From: Owenia fusiformis | Taxonomy: Eukaryota; Annelida; Polychaeta; Sabellida; Oweniidae | Direction of reading: 5' to 3' | Assembly: GCA_903813345.2 (NCBI GenBank) | Contig: CAIIXF020000008.1 | Location: 25,652,822-25,716,821, forward strand | DNA: 64,000 nt | In this document: positions 12,101 through 24,900 of the stretch, in pieces | How the letters are laid out: every line of letters starts with the position of its first letter | How positions within the stretch are numbered: the stretch's first letter is position 1 | Notes under the pieces: model-generated | Told to the model about the DNA's origin: nothing | Database searches by the model: none | Seen by the model: only the letters and a program-made list of their open reading frames with translations | Translations under genes and position numbers: made by a program

Positions 12101-13410
12101 CTTAACAATGTATTGTAATAACAGGAGCCTTTAATTACAAACCAATATTTCATATTGAAATATCAGGTCTTCACTAGCCATCAGTGGTCAACATTTGTCC
12201 ATTTTACACTTTTGCAACCATGTGAAATAATAATCATAATCATAACAATAATCACTTCATAAAAGTGAGTTCTGGAGCCAACTGGCTTCTCCACATCAAC
12301 ATTGCATATAAACCATTGCATATGAAACATTGCATATAAACCATTGCATATGAAACATTGCATATAAACTATTGCATATGAAACATTGCATATAAACTAT
12401 TGCATATGAAACATTGCATATAAACCATTGCAGACACATCTTTCATGAGTTTCCTCGACCCATAGTTCCGGGGATACTACATTGTATATTCCTATTTACT
12501 TTCAGAGCTGATCAAAACCAGGAAGCAGAAGTTGCAGATGCGCATAGAAAAGATGAACCAGAAAGAAGAGGCTAGGGACAGACGTGCACAGGGAATTCAG
12601 GAAGATGAGCAGGAATCTAGTGGAGAAGAAGATAATGATGAAGCAGAGGATAAACCTAAGAACAAAGATAAAGCAGAGGGAGATGGGGATGGAAGTCGTA
12701 AGATTAAAGTTGAAGATAAGGATGGAGATAAGGGAGAGGAGGGCAAAGGTAGACCAAGGGAAAGGAGGTTCAGTGAGAGAGAGAAGAGACCTAGAAGTGG
12801 GGAAGGGAGGGACAGGTCCAAGCCACGTAGTGGCGAAAGGGATGAGGGAAGAAGCAGAGACAAAGGTTCCAGAAAACATAGTGATAAAAGGGAGGGATCC
12901 AAACATCGTAGTGGGGAAAGGGATAGAAAATCTAGGAGCAAAAGTAGGGACAGGAGAAGGGGGAGGCATCGTAGTGGAGATCGCCAATCAAGGAGTAAAA
13001 GTAAGGAAAGGGGAAAGCACGGAGGGGAAGGGCGGAGAAGCAGGGAGAGGAATAACGATAAGGATAAAAGAAAAAGTAGGGAACGCAGGCATAGTGGTAG
13101 AGATAAGAAAGAAAGTGGGAGGAGGGAAAGTGTTGAAAGGGATGGTAGCCCAACTGCGGGAAAAAAGTCAGTGGAGGGTAGGGAAAGTAGGGAAGGAAGT
13201 GTAGGGCAAGATGCTAGAAGAGAAGACAAGGAAGGTAAGTCAGACCAACTAGAGAAAACAGAACCTATGGAACATGATGGTGAAAAGGAAATGCATGAAG
13301 CTCAGGATACATCTAGTGATAAACTTCCCAAAGACAGTGAAGAGAATGATGAAGGGGAAAATTCAATGGACACTGAAACTTCCAATGTAAATGAAAATGG
13401 TGAAACATAA
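6172..13410 (+). CDS. PNN: PNN, pinin (splicing-associated SR-related protein)
   Basis: Nine exons: 6172-6290, 7870-7983, 8465-8542, 10334-10400, 10636-10733, 10976-11051, 11346-11501, 11911-12049, 12506-13410. They total 1752 nt, or 583 residues, with all phases matching. The N-terminus (LQNEIEKAKESLKGVDENLK, then GRDP) is the pinin N-terminal coiled segment. Residues from GKQRNRRMFGMLLGTLKRF through a long charged coiled coil (KLEEKALQEKDAIKRERE, FIRTKVKPHIFYLP) are the conserved pinin/SDK/memA domain. The large last exon encodes an acidic run, then an Arg/Ser/Glu-rich RS-like region (about residues 367-487, repeated RSGERD, SRSKS, RSRD), then a second acidic tail. Known role: nuclear-speckle protein tied to the exon-junction complex, alternative splicing and, in vertebrates, desmosomes. 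Human PNN is longer (717 aa), mainly in its Gln/Ser-rich tail. RS low complexity keeps other frames open here; those are shadows. Confidence 0.95.
8694..10251. mobile_element. Non-autonomous DNA transposon with inverted ends in PNN intron 3
   Basis: The left end ACCGTATTATCTCTATTAAA (from 8696) recurs inverted at the right end (to 10249) over about 26 bp with one mismatch. Both ends are flanked by TA (8694-8695, 10250-10251), a possible 2-bp target duplication. The internal word CTCTAATAAACGCACA occurs near both ends (8720s and 10070s). No transposase-length open frame exists inside. The ACCGTATT...CGCAC type of terminus resembles ISL2EU-type elements as I remember them, so the family is tentative. 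A tRNA-like A-box segment on the minus strand (about 9868-9915) lies inside it. Confidence 0.65.
9868..9916 (-). repeat. tRNA-like 5' half (SINE head fragment)
   Basis: Read on the minus strand this gives CGTGTAGCTCAGCGGTAGCG, a good A-box arrangement, but no B box at the right distance and no folded 3' half. Likely a SINE head or tRNA pseudogene fragment, not a functional tRNA. Confidence 0.4.
12297..12432. repeat. 28-bp tandem repeat in PNN intron 8
   Basis: About five copies of a 28-bp unit (ACATTGCATATAAACC plus ATTGCATATGAA) end about 70 bp before the exon 9 acceptor. The array stops at CCATTGCAG, which is acceptor-like. No function is implied by sequence alone. Confidence 0.85.
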
Positions 13411-13686
13411 TTTTTTGTGATGACAGATTATTTCAACAGATTTTATATTAATTATTTTTTATACTGTATGTTCAGTGACTTCAGCTTATCTCAATTTTAA
13501 ATTGTGGACAATTAGTGATTGCATCGAAACATAATATGAATATGCAACAAGGGAGTGAATTCTTAGTTCTGGTTAGTTTTTATGTGAGAGAGGTTCAAAC
13601 ATTTAGCTTAGATGTTGTAACATTGACTTCAGAACTTGTACTTTGGAAACCAACAACTCATTTGAAACAAAGGGAGGTTCATCCAA

Positions 13687-13692
13687 AATAAA
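13687..13692 (+). promoter_or_regulatory. Candidate PNN polyadenylation signal
   Basis: AATAAA 277 bp after the PNN stop codon. It is the first canonical signal downstream; later AATAAA words exist (for example near 14440), so the true 3' end is uncertain. Confidence 0.4.
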
Positions 13693-13859
13693 ACAGATTT
13701 CATAGTCTGTCCATGATGTGTTGCTGTACTCATATTATTACTCGTGTGAATGCAAAAATACTAAGTTTTATTGTTTTGTTTTGTTTGAACCATAGTTGTA
13801 GGTAACATAATATATAAAATTTGGTTTTATTTGGATTTTATTCATGTGATGATTTCTAT

Positions 13860-13925
13860 GTCACCATCATGTGTATTATGTCACCATCATATGTGTTATG
13901 TCACCATCATATGTGGTGACATATT
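13860..13925. repeat. Short tandem repeat of ATGTCACCATCAT
   Basis: Three copies of a 22-bp unit (TATGTCACCATCATATGTGT type) downstream of PNN, ending in an inverted match GTGGTGACAT. The GTCACC...GGTGAC pairing recurs near 14.98 kb and 52.44 kb and marks a dispersed repeat family. Confidence 0.7.
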
Positions 13926-15976
13926 GTTGTGATCTCCAAGTTTTTTGTGAGTGGTTGGTGTTTGGCGTTCAGAGTTTGGCATCTGTAACAAATGGCAGGT
14001 GGTGACATTTTGCATGTTAATGCCTTGTTATTTTTTATTTTATATAGGTATGGTAAGTATGTGTTCATATGTTTAATTTATTGCTGAAAATGATCATAAT
14101 ATTTGTCAATCTGTATTTGACCAGAATCTATATATTGATAAAATGTTGAATCAGGCAACAAGAATGTGTTGTGAATTGAGACGGTCAAACTTTTATTGCA
14201 AAATTTTCAAATATAGAGAGCTCTGCGTAAAAGATGTAACATGACAACTTAACTAGTAATATGTACAAGTGAACAATCAAGCTGGTTTTAAGATTTCTAG
14301 ATCTTTCTTTGATGTGAGATATTAAAAATTCTTTCCTCCAGGCTTCTTTTAGAATTGCAATTAGAAGGAAAGAATTATTGTTGTGAAAGAAAGACAAAGA
14401 ATTATTGTTGTGAAACATGTGATGTCAATTGGAAAAAGGAAATAAACAATTTTATTTGATGAATACATATGCTTGATTTGTGTTTAATTCTTGTTCTTGG
14501 TTTATCATCAGAATACACAAAGGACGACGTGCAAACAAAAAACAATTTCCACAAATAATATTAGCCTGTACCAACCTATAAAATCCACTTATGAATGTTG
14601 CAACCAAAGATGGTGACTGAAATTGTTACACTTTGTAAATATTTACAATTACTTGTCACAATGTTTTAACTAAGAATGCCCCAAGTTGAAAATAATTCAA
14701 GCCACATCAAGAATGAGGTCACTCCACCATTCGTATAAAGCAATGACAAGATAATTGAACAAAAACATTCCAAACAGCCAAATTCAGGATAGCTGCCCAA
14801 AAATTAATTCCATTTAAAACCCGATGCCAAAAGTCAGTTGGAATCTTTAAACCAGGTTCTGTAATGGCCACCAGAATTAAGTTTGGAGCCCAAAATTAAT
14901 CAGCTCTGGAACTTATGGAGTATACAACCTCAACATTGTACATTTAAAGTTAATCTGATCTGTGGTTTTATGTCCCCAAAAAGTGGTGACACATTGCACG
15001 GCGCAGTATCCAAACTGTGTGCATACTATGCAGTGCACGCAGTTTGAAACACTGGCAAACCGCGCACATATCAACATTGCATCATACAAGTTGGAGTCTG
15101 TGTTTTCATTTTAAGACATTTTTTATTCTGCATTGTTTTATAGTTTCATAAGTCTATTTGGTGTCGATTATATGATTCTACCATGTGATAGCGAAAACTA
15201 TGTCCAGATGAACATAGGTTTTAAAATATAAGCAGATTGATAAAAAATTGTCATCGGTTTTTCGATTACTGACACATAAGTTGATGTCGCACTTTTCACT
15301 ATATTACTTATATATATTAAACCATATGCAGCAATCCTGTCTTTCAGTATATGCAAACACAATGAACTTCAAACTATAACAAACAGACAAAATATATGAC
15401 GCAACACTGTATATTTTGAACACAAAAGCTCCTTAGGAAGTTTAGATTGAGATAACTAGGTTTACATCAGGAAAAAAACCGAGTGCTACTTGTAAAGAAT
15501 GTTAGTCTCCACATAATGGTACTGTCTGAAAAACAAAACTAACTTTGTATTTCCAATACTTTTCATCCTTATGGGAGTCGTGAACTCCCTGTCTGCCATT
15601 TTTAAATATGCGCACAGTTTGTCAGTGTATCAAACTTTGTCCATAGTATGCACGCAGTTAAGATACTGTGCAGTGTATTGTTATGGTCTCCATTTTTGTG
15701 ATGGCGGTTGGCATCTGTAAAACATGGCAATGTTAATGCCTTGTCTGGGTTTACTGAGGACTCTTTAATTATCCACCTCCTTAGTGTAATAAATTGAAAA
15801 ATGTTGACAGATAATTCATCCAATCAAACGAGGCATGAGTTCTAGTTGGAGTTCCATCTCTCGATACTAGTTTTACAGACAAAGATTAATTCTCTAAATA
15901 TTCCTAATTTATTGCAAAATTAGTTACCCGAATTACAATTAGTAACCAGAACAACAGCAACGCCAAAGCGTAGCGA
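13926..15976. other. Intergenic sequence between PNN and ABCD4 with dispersed repeats
   Basis: No gene supported. Words such as GTGGTGACA, GGTTGGCATCTGTAA and GTTAATGCCTTGT recur at 13.9-14.03 kb, 14.98 kb, 15.7 kb and again at 52.4-52.95 kb, indicating a fragmented dispersed repeat. No splice-compatible coding block recognised. Confidence 0.5.
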
Positions 15977-17302
15977 ATCCCATCGAACATTTTTCAAAAT
16001 GAGCACCTTCTACCAAAAGTGTCATTAGACTGCCATGCTTATAATATTCACATACCAAATATGAACAAAATCACTTTACTACTTTTCGAGTTATAGTAAA
16101 ATACGGCCACCTTCTACCAAAAGTCTCATTAGACAGTGTGCCATGCTTATAGTATTCATATACCAAATATGAACAAAATCGCTCCACTACTTTTCGAGTT
16201 ATAGTAAAATACGTTAAAATGGCTGCCATTTTGAAAAATGGCCGCCTTCAACCAAAAGTGTCGTTAGACAGTGTGTCATGCTTATACGTATTCACGTACC
16301 AAATATGAACAAAATCGCTCCACTACTTTTCAAGTTATAGTAAAATAAGTTAAAATGGCAGCCATTTTTCAAAATGTCTGCCATTTTTCAAAATGGCCGC
16401 CTTCTACCAAAAGTGTCATTAGACAGTGTGCCATGCTTACAGTATTCACATACCGAATATGAACAAAATCGCTCCACTACTTTTCGAGTTATAGTAAAAT
16501 ACGTTAAAATGGCGGCCATTTTGAAAAATGACCACCCTCTACCAAAAGTGTCATTAGACAGTGTGCCATGCTTAATACGTATTCACATACCAAATATGAA
16601 CAAAATCGCTCCACTACTTTTCGAGTTTTAGTAAAATAAGTTAAAATGGCGGCCATTTTTCAAAATGTCCGCCATTTTTCAAAATGGCCGCCTTCTACCA
16701 AAAGTGTCATTAGACAGTGTGCCATGCTTATAGTATTCACATACCAAATATGAATAAAATCGCTCTACTACTTTTCGAGTTACAGCAAAAATCGTAAAAT
16801 AACGAGTAAAGGCAAAATGTCCGCCATTTTTCAAAATGGCCGCCTTCTACCAAAAGTGTCATTAGACAGTGTGCCATGCTTATAGTATTCACATACCAAA
16901 TATGAATAAAATCGCTCTACTACTTTTCGAGTTACAGCAAAAATCGTAAAATAACGAGTAAAGGCCGCCATTTTTCAAGATGGCTGCCATGTGCTTTTTC
17001 AATATCTACATTTCTAGCTTTATTAATGTCCTATATCATTTTTTTTACATTTAAAACATATTGCTATTACAGTTTTACATATTGCACCTAAATTACTGTA
17101 AAATCGGCACTAAAATGGCCGCCATTTTTAAACGAGCGGCCATTTTGAAAATCGGCTTTCGAGCAGAACTTCTACCCCCATAGGGTATATGTGTACAAAA
17201 TATGAATAAAATCGGGCCAACAGTATTTGAGTTATTGCCCGGACGGACGGACGGACGGACGAAGGCGTTCCCTATATCCCTCCGAACTTCGTTCGATGGG
17301 AT
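15977..17302. repeat. Tandem-repeat element with short inverted ends
   Basis: Seven copies of a unit of about 104-156 bp, each with CTACCAAAAGTGTCATTAGA and AATATGAACAAAATCG, separated by palindromic AAAATGGCGGCCATTTT blocks. The block is bounded by ATCCCATCGAAC (15977-15988) and its inverse GTTCGATGGGAT (17291-17302). Near the right end lie a CGGA microsatellite (17238-17262) and a hairpin (17275-17302). ACAATTAG occurs just outside both ends. It looks like a non-autonomous element carrying internal satellite; class unknown. No coding sequence. Confidence 0.75.
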
Positions 17303-18525
17303 AACAATTAGTTACAACATGTATGGAGTACAAAAATAATTGTTTGGTCATCAGCTCCAACTTAATGAATAAAGATGCCCTATAGTTTGATAAAACTGAT
17401 CTGATTCTTTCACAAATGTCTTTAGTACAAACAAATGAGTGCAAATATAATTTCATTCAACTTTGTTGATGATAAATAAATGTGCAAAACTTATTTTTTG
17501 TGGCCTGAGGCCCAAGCCAGTAAATTCTAGCATTACATGCATGGTTATATTCTATTTTAACATTTAAGAAATACTTTGTCAATAAATGTTTAGATCTTTA
17601 GGCCAAACAGAAATATATATAACATGTATTGTCAATATCTTCTCAAATAATAAATTCCATATCTGTCCTGATCAGTGAAAAACATATTTATCCCCTGATA
17701 TTATAAATTGGATTAATTAGCATACAAAATGATGATGCTATTAATTTTTTATCTGTGATTTAAATATTCATTCACACACACTATAGCAAAAATGAGAGTA
17801 TTTTCCAGGATTTTACAATGGGGATACATAACATCCTGATTTACATCCTTATTTTCACATTTTAATGGCACACACACATGATACAGAAATCATTGATTTG
17901 TATGCAAATTGAAGTTCTACACCCACAATTCATTCTCATTTTACAGTTCTAACACTCGCCTACAAGTGCCTAAATCAGTAAACAAATAAAAAGTAGTTTT
18001 AAATTTTTAGTGTCTTATATTGGCAAATGAAATGTGCAATAAATAAATACTGTAATTCACAAACATCTTTCACCCGAGATATCAGTATTTCTAATGCGGT
18101 CAGTCCCAGTGTAATATTAATGAACAGCCACATAAATAATGAACAGCCACATAAATATGAGTCATACCTTTTTAACAGATAACAAATTGACTTTGTTTGC
18201 TTTTAATTTAATATTAATATTTTGTGACAACATTTAAAACTGTTGACCTCAGGTCCCTACTTACATGACTGAAACAACATGCTCATCCTATATCAATATA
18301 TTGGTTTCATAGATGTACATCATGGATTTATATTCTACTAATTTTACTAAATATTAGTACATGTAGTTATAAATAACACTACATAATGCTATTTTAGACT
18401 TACAATACATGTTCATGTATACTATAAATTATTCCCATATCATGCTACAGATTTCAGTGTTTTGTCTATCTATCCTATCTAAACAAATTGAGCATTTCAC
18501 TTTTAGTGAACAATAACATACTGGA
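17303..18525. other. Intergenic, AT-rich, no gene seen
   Basis: Nothing coding recognised. A 20-bp direct duplication (AATGAACAGCCACATAAATA type) occurs near 18120-18155. Confidence 0.5.
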
Positions 18526-18539
18526 TTGTGCCCTAAATC

Positions 18540-18885
18540 CCATACTGTACTCTATCGGATTGTGCTGTACTGTACTTTATTGTGCTGCACTGTACTTATT
18601 CTGCTGTACTCTACTGTATTGAGTGGCACTGTACTATATTGTGCTGCATTGTACTGTACTATATTGTGCTGCACTGTACTTATTCTGCTGTACTCTACTG
18701 TATTGAGTGGCACTGTACTATATTGTGCTGCATTGTACTGTACTATATTGTGCTGCACTGTACTTATTCTGCTGTACTCTACTGTATTGTGCGGCACTGT
18801 ACTGTACTACATTGTTCTGCACTGTACTGTACTATATTGTGCTGCATTGTTGTACTGTATTGTGCTGGGATATACTGTACTAGCT
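18540..18885. repeat. 84-bp minisatellite built from GTACT/GTGCT words
   Basis: The unit beginning TGCTGCACTGTACTTATTCT starts at 18583, 18667 and 18751, an 84-bp period. Within it, TGTACT and TGTGCTG are themselves repeated. Being stop-poor, it opens long frames on both strands with Cys/Leu/Tyr-only composition; these are not genes. It lies within about 100-440 bp beyond the ABCD4 stop codon, so it may be in the 3' UTR. Confidence 0.9.
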
Positions 18886-18976
18886 GTACTCCTATGTATT
18901 TCAGAATCCATTAAATGAAAGATTTTTCCTTTCTAATTTTCAGTCAAATATCATTATTTGTTCTCACTTATTGGTA

Positions 18977-21900
18977 TCATTGTGAATTTGTTAGAATTGG
19001 CAAGATAGTCCAGCCTCCCATTCCATCTAGTTTAAGTTCAGTATTGTGGTATTGACGTAAACTGTCTCTATGGCCCACACTGACTACAGTGATGTTGAGA
19101 TCTTTACATTTGGTGTACATACTGCATTCTGAAGTCAATCCTATCTGGCTGCTAGCTTCATCCAGCACTGCAACAAGTTAGTTAAAATAATCAAGTGAGC
19201 TTAATGGAAGATATGTAAGGGGTACAGACATTAAGACGTTGTCCTCAATTCCCTACTTAATTACTGAAACAACATGGTTATCCTACATCAATACATTTTC
19301 ATAATACATGAACATAATTTTTCACAGATATGTTTTCAAAAGATACAAAATTTAAAAATGCAGCATTGTGATAAAACAACCGAGCAACTTACCTGCAAAT
19401 GGAGGACTGTGATAGAACAGTCTAGCAAAGCTCAGTCTTTGCATCTCACCTGGGGAGAGCATATCATACCTAAAAGTAAATTTATGAATGGATAGTTTTC
19501 AACGTGCAAAATCTGTGGACTCATCCCATGTTAATTGCTAATTATTAGGAATATTTATAGAATAAAGACAGAGATTTAGCCTTTAAGTGTTGCATAATCA
19601 GAATTTAATTTGGGACTTGCATCCATTTCTCATTGTTTCATGGAACTCAGAAATTAGTCAGGACAAAAATCACTATTTCCAAACTGGCAATTGCCTTTAG
19701 GACTGTCAATAGATGATTAAAAAATTCAGTGTGTTTAATTACACATACTTTTACATGTAAAATTGATTCAAATATCTCCTACATTAAATTTTAATGTATA
19801 TCCAAAACCTCATGATATTGACACCTTTAAGTAAATAATTATGATGAGAAAATGTGACATAATTTGATTCATGTAGTGTATTCGAAGTATCAAGACACAA
19901 TTTTTATATATAAATCAAAAGGACAGGTGTAAAGAACAATCCAAGAGAGAAAATTATTGAACTGCTATCTACGAGTTCTGGCTCCCATATCACATGGAAG
20001 CAATAATGTATTTACGTACCAGTTCCAATCATTCTCTCCATCCAGGCTAACCCTCTCCAATAAATGAGTGAGACCAACATACTCTAAACACTCTGAGCAC
20101 TTCTCATCATCATAACCTAAAACATTAAAGACTCATCTTGAACTCAATATCATTCCATTTTATGCCATTTTTTAGTCTAACAGTTAGGACTTCATTTTAG
20201 GTTAATCCTTTGATTAACTGATAAAAAAATTGAAAAGTTCTCCTCTTTTTAATTCAAATGAATAGGGACATTTCTGCAAATTAGTCTTCAATTCTTATTT
20301 TTCAGAATTAGGAAATAAGATATGGATGTTAAGGGAAACATAATGAACAGGCATGCTTTTTGAAAATCTTACTTTGAATACTTTACATATTTAGTCTTTG
20401 AAGTGAACATACAAGAATGCATGGAACAAATGCACCTAGTTGCAGATGATTTTTATCATCTCTGTTGAATGCTTTTTATGAGGTTTTCATTTCAGTTAAT
20501 ACTGCATTTTTTAACTCACTTTCAGTGTTGCTTGTTTCTTCTACTGGGTATATTATCTGAAGGTATAAAAACATAATAGGTAATCTTTGAGGAAAAATTC
20601 AGTTGCAGTGGAATTACACTTTTGGCGTGTCACCTATTTATTGATATTCACTATTATCTAGCCAATGTAACATTTTACAAAGAGACTTGCGTAATGACGT
20701 TATGTGTAAATCTCGTAGATGCTCTACAAGTAGAACTTTATTTTTTATGACGGTTGGATAAGGCCAACTGACATGTGGGAAAGACCACTTGGCACTCTGG
20801 ATAAGATGAAGGATACAGCTGGGAAAGACCAGTGCACAAGAACATGCAGTAAGGGATGTGTGATACAGGGTGATCTCGAATCGCTCTGCATGAATGATTG
20901 TATTATTCCATACGCAGCATGACCTGCGTACCAATAGACTGTAAAAACATAATAAAACATAAGCAATAAAACAAACAGGGCTTGCCCGGCTTGATGATAG
21001 AGTAAGAAGAATAAGGTAACATATATGTAATTTGTAATCACCTGTTGTTTCAGAGATCCACTGGTGAAGTATGGTTTCTGAGGTAGGAACATGACACCTG
21101 CTGGCCCTTGGGGTAGGAGACGGTCCACTGTACCTTTAGAGTGGGGCCAGAGAGCGGCAAGTACCCTCAGCAGAGAACTTTTTCCACAACCACTGTCCCC
21201 TGTGATCAACATGTTCTCCCCCTGGCTTATCTCTATACTGAGATCTATTTTGTGAAATAGAAAGAAGTACATGTATGAGTTGCATTTACATGCCTCCTAG
21301 ACCTCAACTCACATGGTCATCAGTTCTCATATCACAAAATCGATGCGCAAGTGGAGATATAAATGTAAGTTCAGAAGAGAGGAACTGGTGAGTCAAAGTC
21401 TAGGATAGATTACATAATCCAAAAATAAATTTGCATAACTCTGCATTTGTAGAGTTATACTATTTTTTTATCAGAAAATAAAACAAGATTACAATATAGC
21501 CCCATAAGCTGCACTGGCAGAGACAGTGTTTTAGAAACCAAGTTATTTTAAAACGATGAATTTTTTACCAAAAATCTGTCGTGCAATGAAAATAATTCAA
21601 ACATGACCGTGCTCTATTCGAATTTCTCAACCAATCAGAATGCAGCATAGCCAATATAGAACGTTCTCTAATTCTCCATAGATGCACGACCATGCTCTAT
21701 TCAATCTACAATTTGCATTGTTTTGAGTGACGTCACATCTCAGCTGCACATCTGGGGCTCTGTCCGGGGATAGCTGTTCTTTTTTACTCCCTCCGTAACT
21801 ACTGTAACATTTAACTATGGCTGACTATATAATATAATAATCTAAAACGGGGAGTAAAATAGAACAGCCCAAACAAATTCTAAAATTTTTCCAGCCGACT

Positions 21901-24900
21901 TCAGAATCTTGACAGCATGCGTATTCTTCCTTCATGCCCGTTCCACAGACACGACTTTTACTAATTTTTATGTTTGAATCGGAATAAATAATGCTAGGCC
22001 ATTCAATATGGTGAAATTCAGCACTCGTTGGACAGAATGTTAGTACAAATGCACTCACCTTCGGTTCGTGCTTTGTACAACATTCTGTCCAACTCGTGCT
22101 GAATTTCACCATATTGAATGGCCTATCATTATTTATTCCTTAAATAAAGAAATATAAATAATATATTACATACCATTTAAGAAATTTTTTTCTGCCCTTG
22201 GTTTTTTATAACTGAGATGTTTCACCTTGTAGGCTTTAGTTGAATCCTCTGGGCCCTCACTATAAGATCTTGAACTGTAACACCAAATACATAAGACCTT
22301 AAAGAACTACACATACTAGTTGGTATTTCCTTTTTTATCACACTTTCAAAAAATGCTATATGGTCCTCATATTGTTCCTGTTGTGTGGATGACTGGGTTC
22401 CACATAACTCTTGTTTTAAATTAGAAGGCACTTTATAAAAACTTATTTTAGAGGTAAGGAAAAAAACGAAAAAGATTACATATTACACTAAAACCTGTCA
22501 AATTTGAACGCCTCTTGGACCAGGCAAAAAAGTTTAGATTAACAGGTGTTCACATATCAAGGTTTTTTCATATGTGAGTCTATGGGAGATAACAAATACG
22601 GGACCGAGAAAAAGTGTTCACATTGTACAGGTTTAGCTGTACACATAATTGTAGTGCTGAGTTTGGATGGGTAGATGGCAATAATATTGTACTGCATAAT
22701 ATCGTGACAAGATGGACTAGAACATATATCCGTGTGTTATTGTAAAAACTTAACTATTGTCAAACTAAGATGTTGAAATCATAGGACTGTAAATCATAAG
22801 CATGCATAACAATAAGGTATAATACCTGCTGAATGATATGGTACTAAGTGAGTTATCGTATTCCTGTTGGTCTCCCCAATGTACATCTAAGCACTCCAAC
22901 AGCTGGCCAATACTGAAAACATCAGGTTAAAGTAGACATGAATTATTGTATTCCTGTTTGTCTCCCCAATGCACATCTAAGCACTCCAACAGCTGACCAA
23001 TACTGAAAAAATCAGGTTAAAGTAAACATGAATTATTGTATTCCTGTTGGTCTCCCCAATATACATCTAAGCACTCCAACAGCTGGCCAATACTGAAAAC
23101 ATCAAGTAGCTGGCCAATACTGAAAACATCAGGTTAAAGTAGACATGAATTATTGTATTCCTGTTGGTCTCCCCAATGTACATCTAAGCACTCCAACAGG
23201 TGGCCAATACTGTAAACATCAGGTTAAAGTAGACATGAATTATTGAATTCCTATTGGTCTCCCCAATGTACATCTAAGCACTCCAACAGCTGGCCAATAC
23301 TGAAAACATCAAGTTAAAGTAGACATGAATTATTGTATTCCTATTGGTCTCCCCAATGTACATCTAAGCACTCCAACAGCTGGCCAATACTGAAAACATC
23401 AGGTTAAAGTAGACATGAATTATTGTATTCCTGTTGGCCTCCCCAATGTACATCTAAGCACTCCAACAGCTGGCCAATACTGAAAACATCAAGTTGAAGT
23501 AGACATGAATTATTGTATTCCTGTTGGTCTCCCCAATGTAAATCTAAGCACTCCAACAGCTGGCAAATACTGAAAACATCAAGTTGAAGTAGACATGAAT
23601 TATTGTATTCCTGTTGGCCTCCCCAATGTACATCTAAGCACTCCAACAGCTGGCCAATACTGAAAACATCAAGTTGAAGTAGACATGAATTATTGTATTC
23701 CTGTTGGCCTCCCCAATGTACATCTAAGCACTCCAACAGCTGGCCAATACTGAAAACATCAAGTTGAAGTAGACATGAATTATTGTATTCCTGTTGGTCT
23801 CCCCAATGTACATCTAAGCACTCCAACAGCTGGCAAATACTGAAAACATCAGGTTAATGCTGACATGCAGACCCACCAATCTACAAATATTATAATTTAG
23901 TAATATAATACTTTCTGAACATGGTGATATCTAGATTTAAAATACATGTACTTCCTGGAAAGTCATTATAGCTGTATCACTTTTACAAGGATTAAAATGT
24001 TGTTCTTGAGTACAAGATTTGTGTCACATTTCTGAAACTTTTATTGAACATTGTAGAATCAGACAATGTATCATGCATTCTTGAGCTGTGATTCATTTCA
24101 CTTTGTAAAACTAAGCAATTTTACAGACTGACAATGTTACAGGCATCATGATCAAATATGGCTGACTTCACATTCAAGCATGGGTAGGCAAGGTGTGTTA
24201 AACTCTAGCCAATCAGAACACAGTATTTCATATATTATTACATTTCATTTTACAATCAACAACCCACCCGAGGTCATTTTTAGATTCTAGTGAAATAAAT
24301 TAAACTGAAAAATAACAATGAAACCAGGCACATTTCACAAAAGAGAATTTTACAGGTTTAGTTGCAATACTTAAAAGTGCATTATGTAAAATTTTGAAGG
24401 CAAGTGGTGCAGATTAAGCAACGTTCCTGCCAGCACCAGTCCTGTTACTTTTGGAAAACCCTGTATAGAACATTGGTATTACATTGAATACATGTAAATG
24501 TACAATATTTGTAAGCCTCGCTGAAATACTTTCTTATGCATAAAACAACTTCAAAATATACTAAGTAATAAATATATTGTGATATGGTAATAAAGTCTCA
24601 CCCCAAACCCTATTGTACCTCACTAACATACACACATTCTACATGAGGAATACCTCCATTGATGTACATACAATGTACAGAGCACACATGAATACAAGAG
24701 TGAACCGAGTGGAGACCATTTTACAAATAATTCACAATGTTTTAGAAATATTTTCACATGTTTTATTTCCTAGGGAAGCCCTGAATAGTATTCTATAAGA
24801 GTATTATATACACTAATACACAACTTTAAGGATTTGTTATTTTGAAATGTTAAGTTTGGAAATTCCCTTACAATAGAATTCTGTGAAAGACGTGTCAAAA

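Noticed and set aside
12584-13229. Long open frames in other frames and on the minus strand over PNN exon 9
   Set aside because: They arise from purine-rich RS/Glu low-complexity codons of the real PNN frame, with biased composition (Leu/Ser/Pro on the reverse strand) and no family match.
16374-16631. 85-residue frame
   Set aside because: Falls in the tandem-repeat element and repeats itself with the unit; not coding.
18526-18918. 130-, 110- and 81-residue frames made almost only of Cys, Leu, Tyr, Val and Thr or Gln, Tyr and Ser
   Set aside because: Product of the 84-bp minisatellite, which lacks stops in several frames.
20638-20934. 98-residue minus-strand frame in ABCD4 intron 12
   Set aside because: No splice-consistent link to exons 12 or 13 and no family match; the ABCD4 frame is complete without it.
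23404-23826. 140-residue repeat protein on the minus strand
   Set aside because: Part of the exon 10 acceptor array; not a separate gene. Its possible use as ABCD4 exon sequence is treated as a finding.
22840-23870. CRISPR-like array
   Set aside because: Direct repeats have no unique spacers; the whole 90-bp unit is repeated and matches exon 10 of a nuclear intron-containing gene.
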